Of a stretch of 64,000 nucleotides of DNA, positions 24,173-33,250 are shown in pieces. This DNA comes from CAWDLX01 sp963753485 (lineage in GTDB: Bacteria; Actinomycetota; Actinomycetes; Mycobacteriales; Micromonosporaceae), in NCBI GenBank assembly GCA_963753485.1, contig CAVWCL010000011.1, positions 124,001 through 188,000 on the forward strand, written 5' to 3'. Position numbers and translations under genes: made by a program. The notes below the pieces were generated by a model. The model worked only from the letters and a program-made list of their open reading frames with translations. It did no database searches and was not told the DNA's origin. Position 1 is the first letter of the stretch. Each line of letters starts with the position of its first letter.

Positions 24173-25249
24173 ATGACCGATAGCCACGACACTGCGCCGG
24201 CAGCGGGCCATACGCTGGCCGGAACGCGCGTCCAGACCAAGATTGTCGTCCCCGACCCTCAGTCCATGGTGAGCCTGCTGGGGTCAAACGACGAGATCCT
24301 CAAGCAGATCGAGCGCGCGGTCGCGAGCGACGTGCACGTGCGCGGCAACGAAATCACGATCTCCGGCGCGCCGGCCGACAACGCGATGGCCGAGCGCATC
24401 TTCGCCGAGCTGATCGAACTGGTCGAGAAGGGCGAGACACTGACCGCAGACGCCGTGCGGCGGACCGTCGGCATGCTCGAGCAGGGCACCACCGAGCGGC
24501 CGGCCGAGATCCTCACGCTGAACATCCTGTCCCGGCGGGGCCGGACCATCCGACCGAAGACGCTGGGGCAGAAGCGCTACGTCGATTCGATCGACCAGAA
24601 CACGATCGTCTTCGGCATCGGCCCGGCCGGCACCGGGAAGACCTACCTCGCCATGGCGAAGGCGGTGCAGGCGCTGCAGACCAAGCAGGTCAACCGGATC
24701 ATCCTGACCCGACCGGCGGTGGAGGCGGGCGAGCGGCTCGGCTTCCTGCCCGGCACCCTCTTCGAGAAGATCGACCCGTACCTGCGCCCGCTCTATGACG
24801 CTCTGCACGACATGATCGACCCGGATTCGATCCCGCGCCTGATGGCGAACGGCACCATCGAGGTGGCGCCACTGGCGTACATGCGCGGCCGCACGCTCAA
24901 CGACGCCTTCATCATCCTCGACGAGGCGCAGAACACGACGCCCGAGCAGATGAAGATGTTCCTCACCCGGCTCGGCTTCGGCTCCAAGATCGTGGTGACC
25001 GGCGACATCACCCAGGTCGACCTTCCGGGCGGATCGCGTAGCGGCCTGCGGGTGGTCCGAGAGATCCTGGATGGGGTGGAGGACGTCCACTTCGCCCAGC
25101 TGACCAGCGCTGACGTTGTCCGCCACCGGCTCGTCAGCGACATTGTGGACGCCTACGAGCGCTGGGACGCGGTGCAGGAACAGCCGGTGCGGGCCGTGCC
25201 GGGCCGGGCCGGGCCACACCCGGGGCGGGCCGCTCGGGGTCGGCGTTGA
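24173..25249 (+). CDS. phoH: PhoH family ATPase
   Basis: A 358-residue cytosolic ATPase. An N-terminal KH-like segment is followed by Walker A GPAGTGKT at residues 150-157 and Walker B AFIILDEAQN, with TRLGFGSKIVVTGDITQVDL after it. It opens an operon with ybeY, a CBS-domain protein, a deaminase-like gene and era, as in mycobacteria. PhoH with YbeY is linked to RNA metabolism. The C-terminus ends in an Arg/Gly/Pro-rich tail. Confidence 0.95.
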   Translation: MTDSHDTAPAAGHTLAGTRVQTKIVVPDPQSMVSLLGSNDEILKQIERAVASDVHVRGNEITISGAPADNAMAERIFAELIELVEKGETLTADAVRRTVGMLEQGTTERPAEILTLNILSRRGRTIRPKTLGQKRYVDSIDQNTIVFGIGPAGTGKTYLAMAKAVQALQTKQVNRIILTRPAVEAGERLGFLPGTLFEKIDPYLRPLYDALHDMIDPDSIPRLMANGTIEVAPLAYMRGRTLNDAFIILDEAQNTTPEQMKMFLTRLGFGSKIVVTGDITQVDLPGGSRSGLRVVREILDGVEDVHFAQLTSADVVRHRLVSDIVDAYERWDAVQEQPVRAVPGRAGPHPGRAARGRR

Positions 25250-25271
25250 CCGCAAGCCGAAGGATTGACAC

Positions 25272-25739
25272 GTGTCCATAGAGCTGGCCAACGAGTCGGG
25301 CGCCGATGTCGACACCGACGCCGTCCTGGACTGCGCCCGCTACGCGCTCGACGAGATGGGGGTCAACCCGCTCGCCGAGCTGTCGGTGCTGCTGGTCGAC
25401 CTGGCGTACATGGCCGAGCTGAACCATCGCTGGATGGGTGGCGACGGCCCCACCGACGTGCTGGCCTTCCCGATGGAGGAGGGCACCATCGACCCCGGGC
25501 CCAACGAGGTCGTGGGCGGTGAGCCGACCCTGCTCGGTGACGTGGTCCTCTGCCCCGAGGTGGCGCAGCGCCAGGCGCTCGCCGCGGGGCACCCGGTCGC
25601 CGACGAGCTGCACATGCTGACCGTGCACGGGGTGCTGCACCTGCTCGGCTACGACCACGCGGAGCCGGAGGAGGAGCGCGAGATGTTCGCCCTACAGGCG
25701 AAGCTGCTCGACGGCTGGCGTGCCACCCGAAGCCGGTAG
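25272..25739 (+). CDS. ybeY: Endoribonuclease YbeY (16S rRNA maturation)
   Basis: A 155-residue zinc metalloprotein involved in 3' processing of 16S rRNA and ribosome quality control. The zinc motif HGVLHLLGYDH (three His) is intact, and the conserved TDVLAFPMEEG segment precedes it. GTG start, 22 bp after phoH, and 2 bp before the next gene. Length fits the family. Confidence 0.95.
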   Translation: MSIELANESGADVDTDAVLDCARYALDEMGVNPLAELSVLLVDLAYMAELNHRWMGGDGPTDVLAFPMEEGTIDPGPNEVVGGEPTLLGDVVLCPEVAQRQALAAGHPVADELHMLTVHGVLHLLGYDHAEPEEEREMFALQAKLLDGWRATRSR

Positions 25740-25741
25740 CC

Positions 25742-27052
25742 GTGAGCGACAGCACCCTGATCCTCACCGCGGCCGGCCTGGTCGTGCTGGCCGGGTTCTT
25801 CGCCGCCTCGGACGCGGCCATCTCGACCGTCTCCCCGGCCCGCGCCGGTGAGTTGGCCCGGGACAAGCTGCGCGGCGCCCGCGCGCTGCAGCAGATCGCG
25901 GTCGACGCGCCGCGCTACACCAACCTGCTCCTCCTGCTGCGCCTGCTCTGCGAGTTGACCGCCACCACTCTGGTGGCTCTGGTGGTGATCGGCGCGATCA
26001 AGACGAGCTGGCTGGCCGCGCTCGTCACCGCAGGCACCATGACCCTGGTCAGCTTTGTCGTCGTCGGGGTCGGCCCGCGCACCGTCGGCCGCCAGCGCGC
26101 CTATACGGTCGGCCGGTTCGCCGCCGGGCCGGTGCTCTGGCTGGGCCGGGCCCTGGGCCCGCTGGCCACCCTGCTGATCCGGATCGGCAACGCGTTCACC
26201 CCCGGTCGGGGCTTCCGCTACGGACCGTTCGCCACCCAGGTGGAGCTGCGGGAGCTGGTCGACCTTGCCGAGCAGCGCGGCGTGGTCGAGCACGACGAAC
26301 GCGACATGATCCACTCAGTCTTCGCGCTCGGCGCCACGATCGCCCGGGAGGTCATGGTCCCCCGTACCGAGATGGTGGTGATCGAGGAGGCGAAGTCGGC
26401 CGTGCAAGCCCTCAATCTGGCGCTGCGCTCGGGCTTTTCCCGGCTCCCGGTGATCGGTGACAGCGTCGACGACGTGCTCGGCGTGGTCTACCTCAAGGAC
26501 CTGGTCACCCGTACCCGCAGCGGCTCGCCCGAGCTGACCGTCGGCGTGGTGATGCGCCCGGCCACCTACGTGCCCGAGTCCAAGCACGTGGACGACCTGC
26601 TGCGGGAGATGCAGGCCGCCCGCACCCACATGGCCATCGTGGTGGACGAGTACGGCGGCACCGCCGGTCTGGTGACGATCGAGGACATCCTGGAAGAGAT
26701 CGTCGGAGAGATCACCGACGAGTACGACGTGGAGAGCCCACCGGTGCAGCGGCTCGGCGACGACCAGGTCCGGGTCTCGGCCCGGCTGCCGGTGGAGGAC
26801 CTGGGGGAGCTGTTCGCCGTCGAGCTGGACACCGAGGACGTGGAGACGGTCGCCGGACTGCTCGCCCAGGCCCTCGGCCGGGTGCCGATCCCCGGCGCCA
26901 CCGCGACCATCGGCGAGCTGCAGCTGGAGGCGGAGGGCACCACTGGGCGCCGCAACCGGATCGACACCGTCCTCGTCACCCGCCAAGGGGCCACCGGTGA
27001 CCAGGCCGACCATGGCCACCGCCGCGACGATCGGCAGCCGGCCGATGCCTGA
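25742..27052 (+). CDS. CNNM/CorC-like membrane protein with CBS domains
   Basis: A 436-residue protein. The N-terminal DUF21/CNNM region has about four membrane helices (first LILTAAGLVVLAGFFAASDA). Two CBS domains follow, with VMVPRTEMVVIE and the second ending MAIVVDEYGGTAGLVTIEDI. A C-terminal CorC/HlyC domain ends the protein (VRVSARLPVEDLGELF). The family is tied to magnesium or cobalt transport and resistance; names such as hemolysin are historical. GTG start. Confidence 0.9.
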   Translation: MSDSTLILTAAGLVVLAGFFAASDAAISTVSPARAGELARDKLRGARALQQIAVDAPRYTNLLLLLRLLCELTATTLVALVVIGAIKTSWLAALVTAGTMTLVSFVVVGVGPRTVGRQRAYTVGRFAAGPVLWLGRALGPLATLLIRIGNAFTPGRGFRYGPFATQVELRELVDLAEQRGVVEHDERDMIHSVFALGATIAREVMVPRTEMVVIEEAKSAVQALNLALRSGFSRLPVIGDSVDDVLGVVYLKDLVTRTRSGSPELTVGVVMRPATYVPESKHVDDLLREMQAARTHMAIVVDEYGGTAGLVTIEDILEEIVGEITDEYDVESPPVQRLGDDQVRVSARLPVEDLGELFAVELDTEDVETVAGLLAQALGRVPIPGATATIGELQLEAEGTTGRRNRIDTVLVTRQGATGDQADHGHRRDDRQPADA

Positions 27053-27395
27053 GCCGCTGGATCCCGAGGACGCCAAGCTGATCACGTTGGCGCGCGCCGC
27101 CCGCGCCCGGACCGGGACCCGCGAGGGCGCCGCGGTCCGCGACGGCGACGGCCGTACGTACGCTGCGGCCACGGTCGAGCTCGCGTCCCTTGGGCTCTCG
27201 GCCCTGCAGCTCGCGGTGGCCACCGCGGCGGCGGCCGGGGCCGCGACCCTGCAGGCGGCCGCGGTGGTGAGTGCGGCCGTCGCCCTGGAGCCGGCCGGCC
27301 GGGCGGCGGTCGGCGACCTCAACCCAGCCGCCCCGGTATACCTCGCCGGCCCGGACGGCACCCTGGTCGAGATCGTCCGGGCGGCCCACCGGTGA
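27045..27395 (+). CDS. Cytidine deaminase-like protein lacking catalytic residues
   Basis: A 116-residue protein with the beginning of a cytidine deaminase fold: the core RTYAAATVELASLGLSALQL aligns with the family's substrate strand and helix. The zinc ligands are gone. Where active enzymes have CAE or HAE there is ALQ, and no PCxxC follows. It sits between the CBS protein and era, as the short Rv2365c does in mycobacteria. Probably a non-catalytic, structural or regulatory relative. ATG 27045 overlaps the upstream stop by 8 bp; earlier in-frame starts exist. Confidence 0.7.
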   Translation: MPEPLDPEDAKLITLARAARARTGTREGAAVRDGDGRTYAAATVELASLGLSALQLAVATAAAAGAATLQAAAVVSAAVALEPAGRAAVGDLNPAAPVYLAGPDGTLVEIVRAAHR

Positions 27396-27405
27396 CGGTG
27401 GCGCG

Positions 27406-28284
27406 GTGAGGGCCGGGTTCGCGTGTTTCGTGGGCCGGCCCAACGCCGGCAAGTCCACCCTCATCAACGCGATCGTCGGTACGAAGATCGCGATCACCAG
27501 CAGCCGGCCGCAGACCACCCGGCACGTGATCCGGGGCGTCCTACACCTGCCCGACGCGCAGCTCGTGCTCGTCGACACGCCCGGGCTGCACAAGCCCAGG
27601 ACTCTGCTCGGCGAGCGCCTCAACGACCTGGTCCGCTCGACCTGGAGCGAGGTCGACGTGGTCGGGCTGTGCCTACCGGCCGACGAACCGATCGGGCGCG
27701 GCGACCGGTTCATCGCCGGCGAGATCGCTGAGCTCAAGGCGGCCGTGGTCGCCGTCGTGACCAAGACGGATCTGGTGGGAAAGGCCCAGCTCGCCGAGCG
27801 CCTGGTCGCGGTGAGCCAGCTCGGCGAGTTCAGCGACATCGTGCCGGTCTCGGCGGTCACCGGCGACCAGCTCGACATCCTGGTCGAGGTGATCGCCCGG
27901 CACCTGCCCGCCTCCCCCCGGCTCTACCCCGACGACCTGGTCACCGATGAGCCGGAGCAGGTCCTGGTGGCCGAGCTGATCCGGGAGGCCGCTCTGGAGG
28001 GCGTGCGCGAGGAGCTGCCGCACTCGATCGCGGTCGTGGTCGAGGAAATGCAGCGGGCCGACGATCGCCAGCTGACCACGATCTACGCGGACATCTACGT
28101 GGAGCGCGCCAGCCAGAAGGCGATCGTCATCGGGGCCGGGGGCCGCCGGCTGCGCGACGTCGGCATCCGCGCGCGGGCGGCGATCGAGGAGCTGCTCGGC
28201 ACCCGGGTCTACCTCGACCTGCACGTACGGGTGGCCAAGGAATGGCAGCGTGACCCGAACCTGCTGCGCCGGCTCGGCTTCTGA
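27406..28284 (+). CDS. era: GTPase Era
   Basis: A 292-residue ribosome-assembly GTPase. G1 is GRPNAGKST, G3 is DTPGLHKP and G4 is VTKTD. The C-terminal KH domain includes RASQKAIVIGAGGRRLRDVG and ends with the usual DPNLLRRLGF. It binds 16S rRNA and works with YbeY, encoded upstream. GTG start. Confidence 0.96.
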   Translation: MRAGFACFVGRPNAGKSTLINAIVGTKIAITSSRPQTTRHVIRGVLHLPDAQLVLVDTPGLHKPRTLLGERLNDLVRSTWSEVDVVGLCLPADEPIGRGDRFIAGEIAELKAAVVAVVTKTDLVGKAQLAERLVAVSQLGEFSDIVPVSAVTGDQLDILVEVIARHLPASPRLYPDDLVTDEPEQVLVAELIREAALEGVREELPHSIAVVVEEMQRADDRQLTTIYADIYVERASQKAIVIGAGGRRLRDVGIRARAAIEELLGTRVYLDLHVRVAKEWQRDPNLLRRLGF

Positions 28285-28301
28285 CGGGTGCGTGGGTCCG
28301 T

Positions 28302-28354
28302 GCGCGTGAGTGCTTGCGCGTGAGTGCTTGCGCGCGAGTGCTTGCGCCTGAGTG
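28302..28354 (+). repeat. Tandem 14 bp repeats after era
   Basis: Units of the form GCGCGTGAGTGCTT start at 28302, 28316 and 28330, with a partial fourth at 28344. They run directly into the palindromic element that follows. Confidence 0.9.
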
Positions 28355-28407
28355 TTAGGAAGGGCACCTTGCAAACGGTTTCCGTTGTAAAGGGTGCCCC
28401 TCCTAAC
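28354..28407. repeat. Dispersed palindromic element, copy 1 (possible terminator)
   Basis: The 15-base arms GTTAGGAAGGGCACC and GGTGCCCCTCCTAAC differ at one pair and enclose a 24-base loop that includes TTGTAAAG. A second copy is at 57392-57445. Located after era and before recO, it could fold as an RNA hairpin and act as a terminator or attenuator. Confidence 0.75.
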
Positions 28408-28492
28408 ATCGCAGCCGGCCGTCACCCGTGCAGCCGGCCGTCACGGCTGGCGCCGGGGGCGGGGGACCGGCGCGACCTGGGAGGATAGCCGC

Positions 28493-29263
28493 GTGCCCGT
28501 ACGAGCGCCGGTCTACCGCGACGACGCACTGGTCCTGCGCGTACAGAAGCTGGGTGAGTCGGACCGGATCATCACGCTGCTGACCCGCCGGCACGGACGG
28601 GTCCGGGCGGCGGCGAAGGGCGTGCGGCGGACCACATCCCGGTTCGGCGCCCGGCTGGAGCCGTTCGGGCATGTCGACGTGCAGATCTACGGCGACCTGG
28701 GCAACCTGGCCCGGTCGCTGCACACCATCCGGCAGGCGGAGAGCATCGAGCTGTACGGCAAGCAGCTCGGGCGCGACTACCCGCGCTACACCGCGGCCAG
28801 CGCGGTGGCCGAGACCGCGGAGCGGCTGACCCCGGAGGAACACGAACCGGCGCTGCGGCTGTTCCAGCTGACGCTGGGCGCCCTGCGGGCGCTCGCCGCC
28901 GCCGAACATGCGAGCACCCTGGTGCTCGACGCCTACCTGCTGCGGGCGATGGGGACCGCCGGCTGGGCGCCGGCGCTCGCCGAGTGCGCGGTCTGTGGCA
29001 CCCCGGGACCGCACGCCGCGTTCGCGGTCGCCGCCGGCGGGGCGGTCTGTCCGGACTGCCGGCCGCCCGGTTCGACCCGGCCGGCGCCGCCGACGATCGA
29101 CCTCATGCTCTCGCTGGTCTCCGGCGACTGGAGCGTCGCCGACGCCAGCGTGACCTCACACCGGCGGGAGTGCAGCGGGCTGGTCGCCGCCCACCTGCAG
29201 TGGCACCTGGAGCGCGGGCTGCGCTCCCTGCCACTGGTCGACCGCGCCGCCGGGGAGTCCTGA
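28493..29263 (+). CDS. recO: DNA repair protein RecO
   Basis: A 256-residue recombination mediator that helps load RecA with RecF and RecR. The N-terminal OB fold includes YRDDALVLRVQKLGESDRI and GRVRAAAKGVRRTTSRFG. A C-terminal zinc finger uses CAVCG and CPDC. GTG 28493 starts about 200 bp after era, the gap being filled by repeats. The stop shares one base with the next start. Confidence 0.94.
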   Translation: MPVRAPVYRDDALVLRVQKLGESDRIITLLTRRHGRVRAAAKGVRRTTSRFGARLEPFGHVDVQIYGDLGNLARSLHTIRQAESIELYGKQLGRDYPRYTAASAVAETAERLTPEEHEPALRLFQLTLGALRALAAAEHASTLVLDAYLLRAMGTAGWAPALAECAVCGTPGPHAAFAVAAGGAVCPDCRPPGSTRPAPPTIDLMLSLVSGDWSVADASVTSHRRECSGLVAAHLQWHLERGLRSLPLVDRAAGES

Positions 29264-30090
29264 TGGCGACGTTTACCCGCCGTCCGCTCAGCCGAGCTCG
29301 CCCGCTCGGGCCGGTCGTGCCGCCACGGCCGCACCCCTCCGGCGTCCGGCCACCGCGACTGCCGGCCGAGGTGCTCCCGCGCCACGTCGCGATCGTGATG
29401 GACGGCAACGGCCGCTGGGCCAAGGAGCGCGGGCTGCCCCGGACCAGGGGTCACGAGCAGGGTGAGTACTCGCTCTTCGACACCATCGAAGGCGCGATCG
29501 AGCTGGGCATCCCCTACCTGTCGGCGTATGCGTTCTCCACCGAGAACTGGAAGCGCTCGCCGGAGGAGGTCCGCTTCCTCATGGGCTTCAACCGCGATGT
29601 CATCCGGCGCCGGCGCGACCAGCTGGTCGATCTCGGCGTCCGGGTGGTCTGGTCCGGTCGCCCCGGCCGGCTCTGGAAGAGCGTGATCGCCGAGCTGGAG
29701 ACGGCCGAGGCGATGTCGGCCCACAACTCCACGATGACCCTGCAGTTCTGCGTCAACTACGGCGGCCAGGCGGAGATTGCCGACGCGGCCGCCGCCATCG
29801 CGCGGGACGTGGCCGCCGGCGCGCTCGACCCGGAGAAGGTGACCGAGAAGCTCTTCGCCCGCTACCTCTATCACCCGGAGGTGCCCGAGGTCGATCTGTT
29901 CCTGCGCCCCTCCGGAGAGCAGCGAACCTCGAACTATCTCATCTGGCAGTCGGCGTACGCGGAAATGATCTTCCTGGACACCCTCTGGCCGGACTTCGAC
30001 CGGCGTCATTTCTGGTACGCCTGCGAGCTCTACGCCCAGCGGGACCGGCGCTTCGGCGGCGCGATGCCCAACCCGGTGGCGCCGACCTGA
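29263..30090 (+). CDS. uppS: Isoprenyl transferase (undecaprenyl diphosphate synthase type)
   Basis: A 275-residue cis-prenyltransferase making the polyprenyl carrier lipid for cell wall synthesis. The active-site motif HVAIVMDGNGRWAKERG, then AYAFSTENWKRSPEEV, and the C-terminal signature DLFLRPSGEQRTSNYL with WQSAYAEMIF are intact. The first 40 residues are a basic Pro/Arg tail. ATG overlaps the recO TGA. Confidence 0.95.
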   Translation: MATFTRRPLSRARPLGPVVPPRPHPSGVRPPRLPAEVLPRHVAIVMDGNGRWAKERGLPRTRGHEQGEYSLFDTIEGAIELGIPYLSAYAFSTENWKRSPEEVRFLMGFNRDVIRRRRDQLVDLGVRVVWSGRPGRLWKSVIAELETAEAMSAHNSTMTLQFCVNYGGQAEIADAAAAIARDVAAGALDPEKVTEKLFARYLYHPEVPEVDLFLRPSGEQRTSNYLIWQSAYAEMIFLDTLWPDFDRRHFWYACELYAQRDRRFGGAMPNPVAPT

Positions 30091-30114
30091 AGCGGCCGCG
30101 GCCGAGGAGGCCCC

Positions 30115-30915
30115 TCAGGCGAGCAGCGGGTCGAAGGTACCCAGGTAGACGCTCACCAGCACCGCGAACGCACCCACCGCGACCGCGATGAGGATCAGAG
30201 CCAGGTCGGCGGGTCCGAAATGCTGCGCCCGCGCGGAGGTGCGCGGCCGGCCGGAGTCGAAACCGCGCGCGTCCATCGCGGTCGCCAGCCGGGTACCCCG
30301 CCGGATGGCGCCGACGAGCAGCCCGAACGTGGTCGACGCAAAGAGCCGCAGGTGCGCCAGCGGGTTGCCGCCTGCGTCGACGCCGCGGGCCCGCCGGGCC
30401 AGGGTCAGCATCCGCCACTCCTGCCCGAGCAGCGGGAGCAACCGGAACGCCGCGAGCGAGCCGATGGCCACCCGGGCCGGTGCCTTCACGTTCTGCACCA
30501 GTGCGTCGGCGAGGTCGGTCGGGTCGGTAGTGGCAAAGATCATGATTCCGGGCAGCGAGATGGCGACCAGCCGCAGCGCCAGCCCCAGGGCGGCGTAGAG
30601 CAGACCGGTGGTCACGCTGTGCGATCCGACCGGCACCAGCACGGTGCCCGAGCGGTCGGTGCCGAACAGGAGCAACGACGCGACCACGCCGAACGCCGCC
30701 ACCAGGAGCGGCCAGCCGCGGCGCAGCAGGTCGCGCGCGCGCAGCCCGAAGAGGGGTACGGCGGCCAGCTCGGCGACGAGGGCGACCCCGGGCGCCACCG
30801 GGTCGAGGGTGGCGAGCAGGCAGGCGGTGAGGCCCAGCCCGGCGGCGAGCTTCGCCACCGGGTTGCGTCGGGCCAGCGGGGCATCGGCGCGCGCGATCGG
30901 CCCGGCGAAACTCAC
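30115..30915 (-). CDS. ECF transporter transmembrane component (EcfT/YkoC-like)
   Basis: A 266-residue membrane protein with about five or six helices and the EcfT signature region including ARRARGVDAGGNPLAHLR, the A-R-G coupling motif that contacts the ATPase. Start GTG overlaps the stop of the ATPase gene by four bases. It completes the YkoE-YkoD-YkoC-like set controlled by the TPP riboswitch upstream. Confidence 0.9.
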   Translation of the reverse strand: MSFAGPIARADAPLARRNPVAKLAAGLGLTACLLATLDPVAPGVALVAELAAVPLFGLRARDLLRRGWPLLVAAFGVVASLLLFGTDRSGTVLVPVGSHSVTTGLLYAALGLALRLVAISLPGIMIFATTDPTDLADALVQNVKAPARVAIGSLAAFRLLPLLGQEWRMLTLARRARGVDAGGNPLAHLRLFASTTFGLLVGAIRRGTRLATAMDARGFDSGRPRTSARAQHFGPADLALILIAVAVGAFAVLVSVYLGTFDPLLA

Positions 30916-32339
30916 GCTGCCAGCTCCAGGGTGCGGTCGGCGAGACTGGCCACCAGGTCGGCGTCGTGGGTCACGGTGACGATGGCGCAGCCGTCGCCGC
31001 GCAGTTTCGCCAGCAGGTCGACCAGTTCGGTCCAGGTCCGGCGGTCCTGCCCGAACGTCGGTTCGTCGAGCACCAGCACCGCGGGCGCGGTCGCGAGGGC
31101 TGTGGCCACGCTGAGGCGGCGCTGCTCCCCACCGGAGAGTGTGTACGGGTTCGCCGCCGCGAGTGGCGCCAACCGCAGCCGGCCCAGCAGCTCGTCCACA
31201 ATAGACGCCACCACGGTGCCGGCGTAGCCGAGCCGGCGTGGCCCGACCGCCAGCTCTTCGTCCACCCTGGTACGCAGGAACTGCTGCTCCGGATTCTGGA
31301 AGACCGAGCCGATTCGGCGCGCCAGCGGCGCGGCCCGCCAGGTGTGCGGATGCGGGGTCGGCCCCAGCGCCGAGCTCGCCTCGACGGCGCCACTGGTCGG
31401 TGCCAGCAGGCCGCCGATCAGCAGCGCCAAGGTCGTCTTGCCGCTGCCGTTGGCGCCGGTCACCGCGAGCGTCTCGCCGGCCCGCACCGCGACACTGGTC
31501 GGTCGCAGTGCGGGTGCACCGGCGCCGCGGAACCGGTACCCGGCCGACTCGGCGCGCAGCACGACGTCGCCGGCGGGGGTGGCCGACCGGCGCCCGAGCG
31601 CCGGTCGGCCGGGCACCCACACACCCTGCTCCGCCAGCCGCTCACCGTGCCGGGCGAACACGTCGCCGGGTGGGCCGTCGGCGGCCAGGCCGCCCGCCGG
31701 GTCCAGCACCACCACCCGGTCGACCAGTGCCAGGACCTCGGCCACCCGGTGCTCGACCAGGAGCAGGGTCGCCTCGTTGCCGGCGAGCACCTGGGCGACC
31801 GCCTGGCGGACCGCGACCGCGCCGGACGGATCCAGGTTCGCGGTCGGCTCGTCGAGTAGCAGGAGCGTTGGCCGGCGCACGAGGGCGCCGGCCAACGCCA
31901 GCCGCTGTTGCTCACCACCGGAGAGCTCCGAGGTCGACCGCGCGAGTGGGTACCGGAAGCCGACGGCGCGCAGCGCGTCGCGTACCCGGGGCCAGATCTG
32001 GGTCCGGGGCACGCCCTGGTTCTCCAGCCCGAACGCCACGTCGTCGCCGCAGCGCGCCATGACCAGCTGCGTCTGCGGGTCCTGGAACAGGATGCCGACC
32101 CGGTCGCGGGCGGCGCGCGGATCGACGCCGTCGACGGTGACGCTGCCCTCCTGCTCGCCCGAGTCTTCGGCGAGCAGTCCGGCGAGCGCGGCGAGCAGGG
32201 TGCTCTTGCCGGCGCCGGAGGCCCCTAGCAGGAGCACCCGCTCGCCGCGATCGATGCGAAGGTCGAGGCCGCGCACCGCCCACGCCCGGCGCCCGGCGTG
32301 GCGCCAGCCGAAGCCACGCAGGTCGACGTGGGCGTCCAC
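30912..32339 (-). CDS. ECF transporter ATPase with two fused ABC domains (YkoD-like)
   Basis: A 475-residue protein with two ABC cassettes. The first has Walker A LLGASGAGKSTLLAAL, signature LSGGEQQRLALAGAL and Walker B LLLLDEPTANLD. The second has Walker A VTGANGSGKTTLALLI, signature LSGGEQRRLSVATAL and Walker B VLVLDEPTFGQD. The fusion of the two EcfA subunits is typical of YkoD, which energises uptake of a thiamine precursor in the YkoEDC system. The GTG start is 3 bp beyond the S-component stop. Confidence 0.93.
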   Translation of the reverse strand: MDAHVDLRGFGWRHAGRRAWAVRGLDLRIDRGERVLLLGASGAGKSTLLAALAGLLAEDSGEQEGSVTVDGVDPRAARDRVGILFQDPQTQLVMARCGDDVAFGLENQGVPRTQIWPRVRDALRAVGFRYPLARSTSELSGGEQQRLALAGALVRRPTLLLLDEPTANLDPSGAVAVRQAVAQVLAGNEATLLLVEHRVAEVLALVDRVVVLDPAGGLAADGPPGDVFARHGERLAEQGVWVPGRPALGRRSATPAGDVVLRAESAGYRFRGAGAPALRPTSVAVRAGETLAVTGANGSGKTTLALLIGGLLAPTSGAVEASSALGPTPHPHTWRAAPLARRIGSVFQNPEQQFLRTRVDEELAVGPRRLGYAGTVVASIVDELLGRLRLAPLAAANPYTLSGGEQRRLSVATALATAPAVLVLDEPTFGQDRRTWTELVDLLAKLRGDGCAIVTVTHDADLVASLADRTLELAA

Positions 32340-32342
32340 GAC

Positions 32343-32936
32343 TCAGACGGCTGCCCGCTCGCGCCCGGACGGGAACCGGTCGAGCACCCCGGTCTGGGCC
32401 AACGACCGGGTCAGCACCCAGCTACCAAGGCCGGCGACGACGAGTGAGCTCACCGCGGTGATGGCGAGGTACGGCAGCCGCATCGCCGTGGTCGAGTAGT
32501 CCGACGCGGGATACCAGACCACGATGTCGTACGCGCCCGCGGCGAGACCGGAGAGCACGCCGGCGAGCGACGCCGCCAACAGCCCGAACGACCGGTACGC
32601 CAGCAGTGCGAAGGCCAGCTCGGCACCGAGCGCCTCGAGCGGGCCCTCGACGACCAGGGTCCAGCCCCACACCGTGCCGAGCGCGATGGAGACGACCGCT
32701 GCCACCGTCTCGGTGAGGAAAGCGGCCCCGGGCCTGCGGATGATCAGTCCACCGAGGACACCGGGGACGAGCCAGACGCCGTAGATGAGGGCGCGTCCGG
32801 GCAGCGGTATCGCATCGGCCGGACCGTTCCACAGATAGCCCCAGGCCCAGAAGACGACGCCGAAGGCAACGGCGATCACGGCTGAGACGACGATATCGAC
32901 CGTGCGCCATCGACGTGCCGGCACCGGGTGAACCAT
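32343..32936 (-). CDS. ECF transporter S component, YkoE-like (thiamine precursor)
   Basis: A 197-residue integral membrane protein with about six helices, the substrate-binding part of an ECF transporter. YkoE-like character is supported by its size, the order S-AA-T and the TPP riboswitch in its leader. The likely substrate is hydroxymethylpyrimidine or thiamine. ATG 32936 has a GGAGGT site directly upstream. It is the first gene of the three-gene operon. Confidence 0.88.
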   Translation of the reverse strand: MVHPVPARRWRTVDIVVSAVIAVAFGVVFWAWGYLWNGPADAIPLPGRALIYGVWLVPGVLGGLIIRRPGAAFLTETVAAVVSIALGTVWGWTLVVEGPLEALGAELAFALLAYRSFGLLAASLAGVLSGLAAGAYDIVVWYPASDYSTTAMRLPYLAITAVSSLVVAGLGSWVLTRSLAQTGVLDRFPSGRERAAV

Positions 32937-33022
32937 GGTGTACCTCCTGGATTCCCATGAACCAGGAGAAAACGCACGCCATGCCCGGGGTTCGGACATG
33001 GCGCCACAGCTGGAGACGACCG

Positions 33023-33113
<91 letters not shown>

Positions 33114-33250
33114 GATGTGGACTTGTCCCATCGACGCTAGCAGGCGTCACGCCCCCCGGGCAGGGGCAACCGGTGGCGTACGCTGCCCGGCATGGTGGTG
33201 GGGGAGGCCCCGGGCGGGCGGCGTGCGGCCTGCGGACGGGCGATGGGCCC

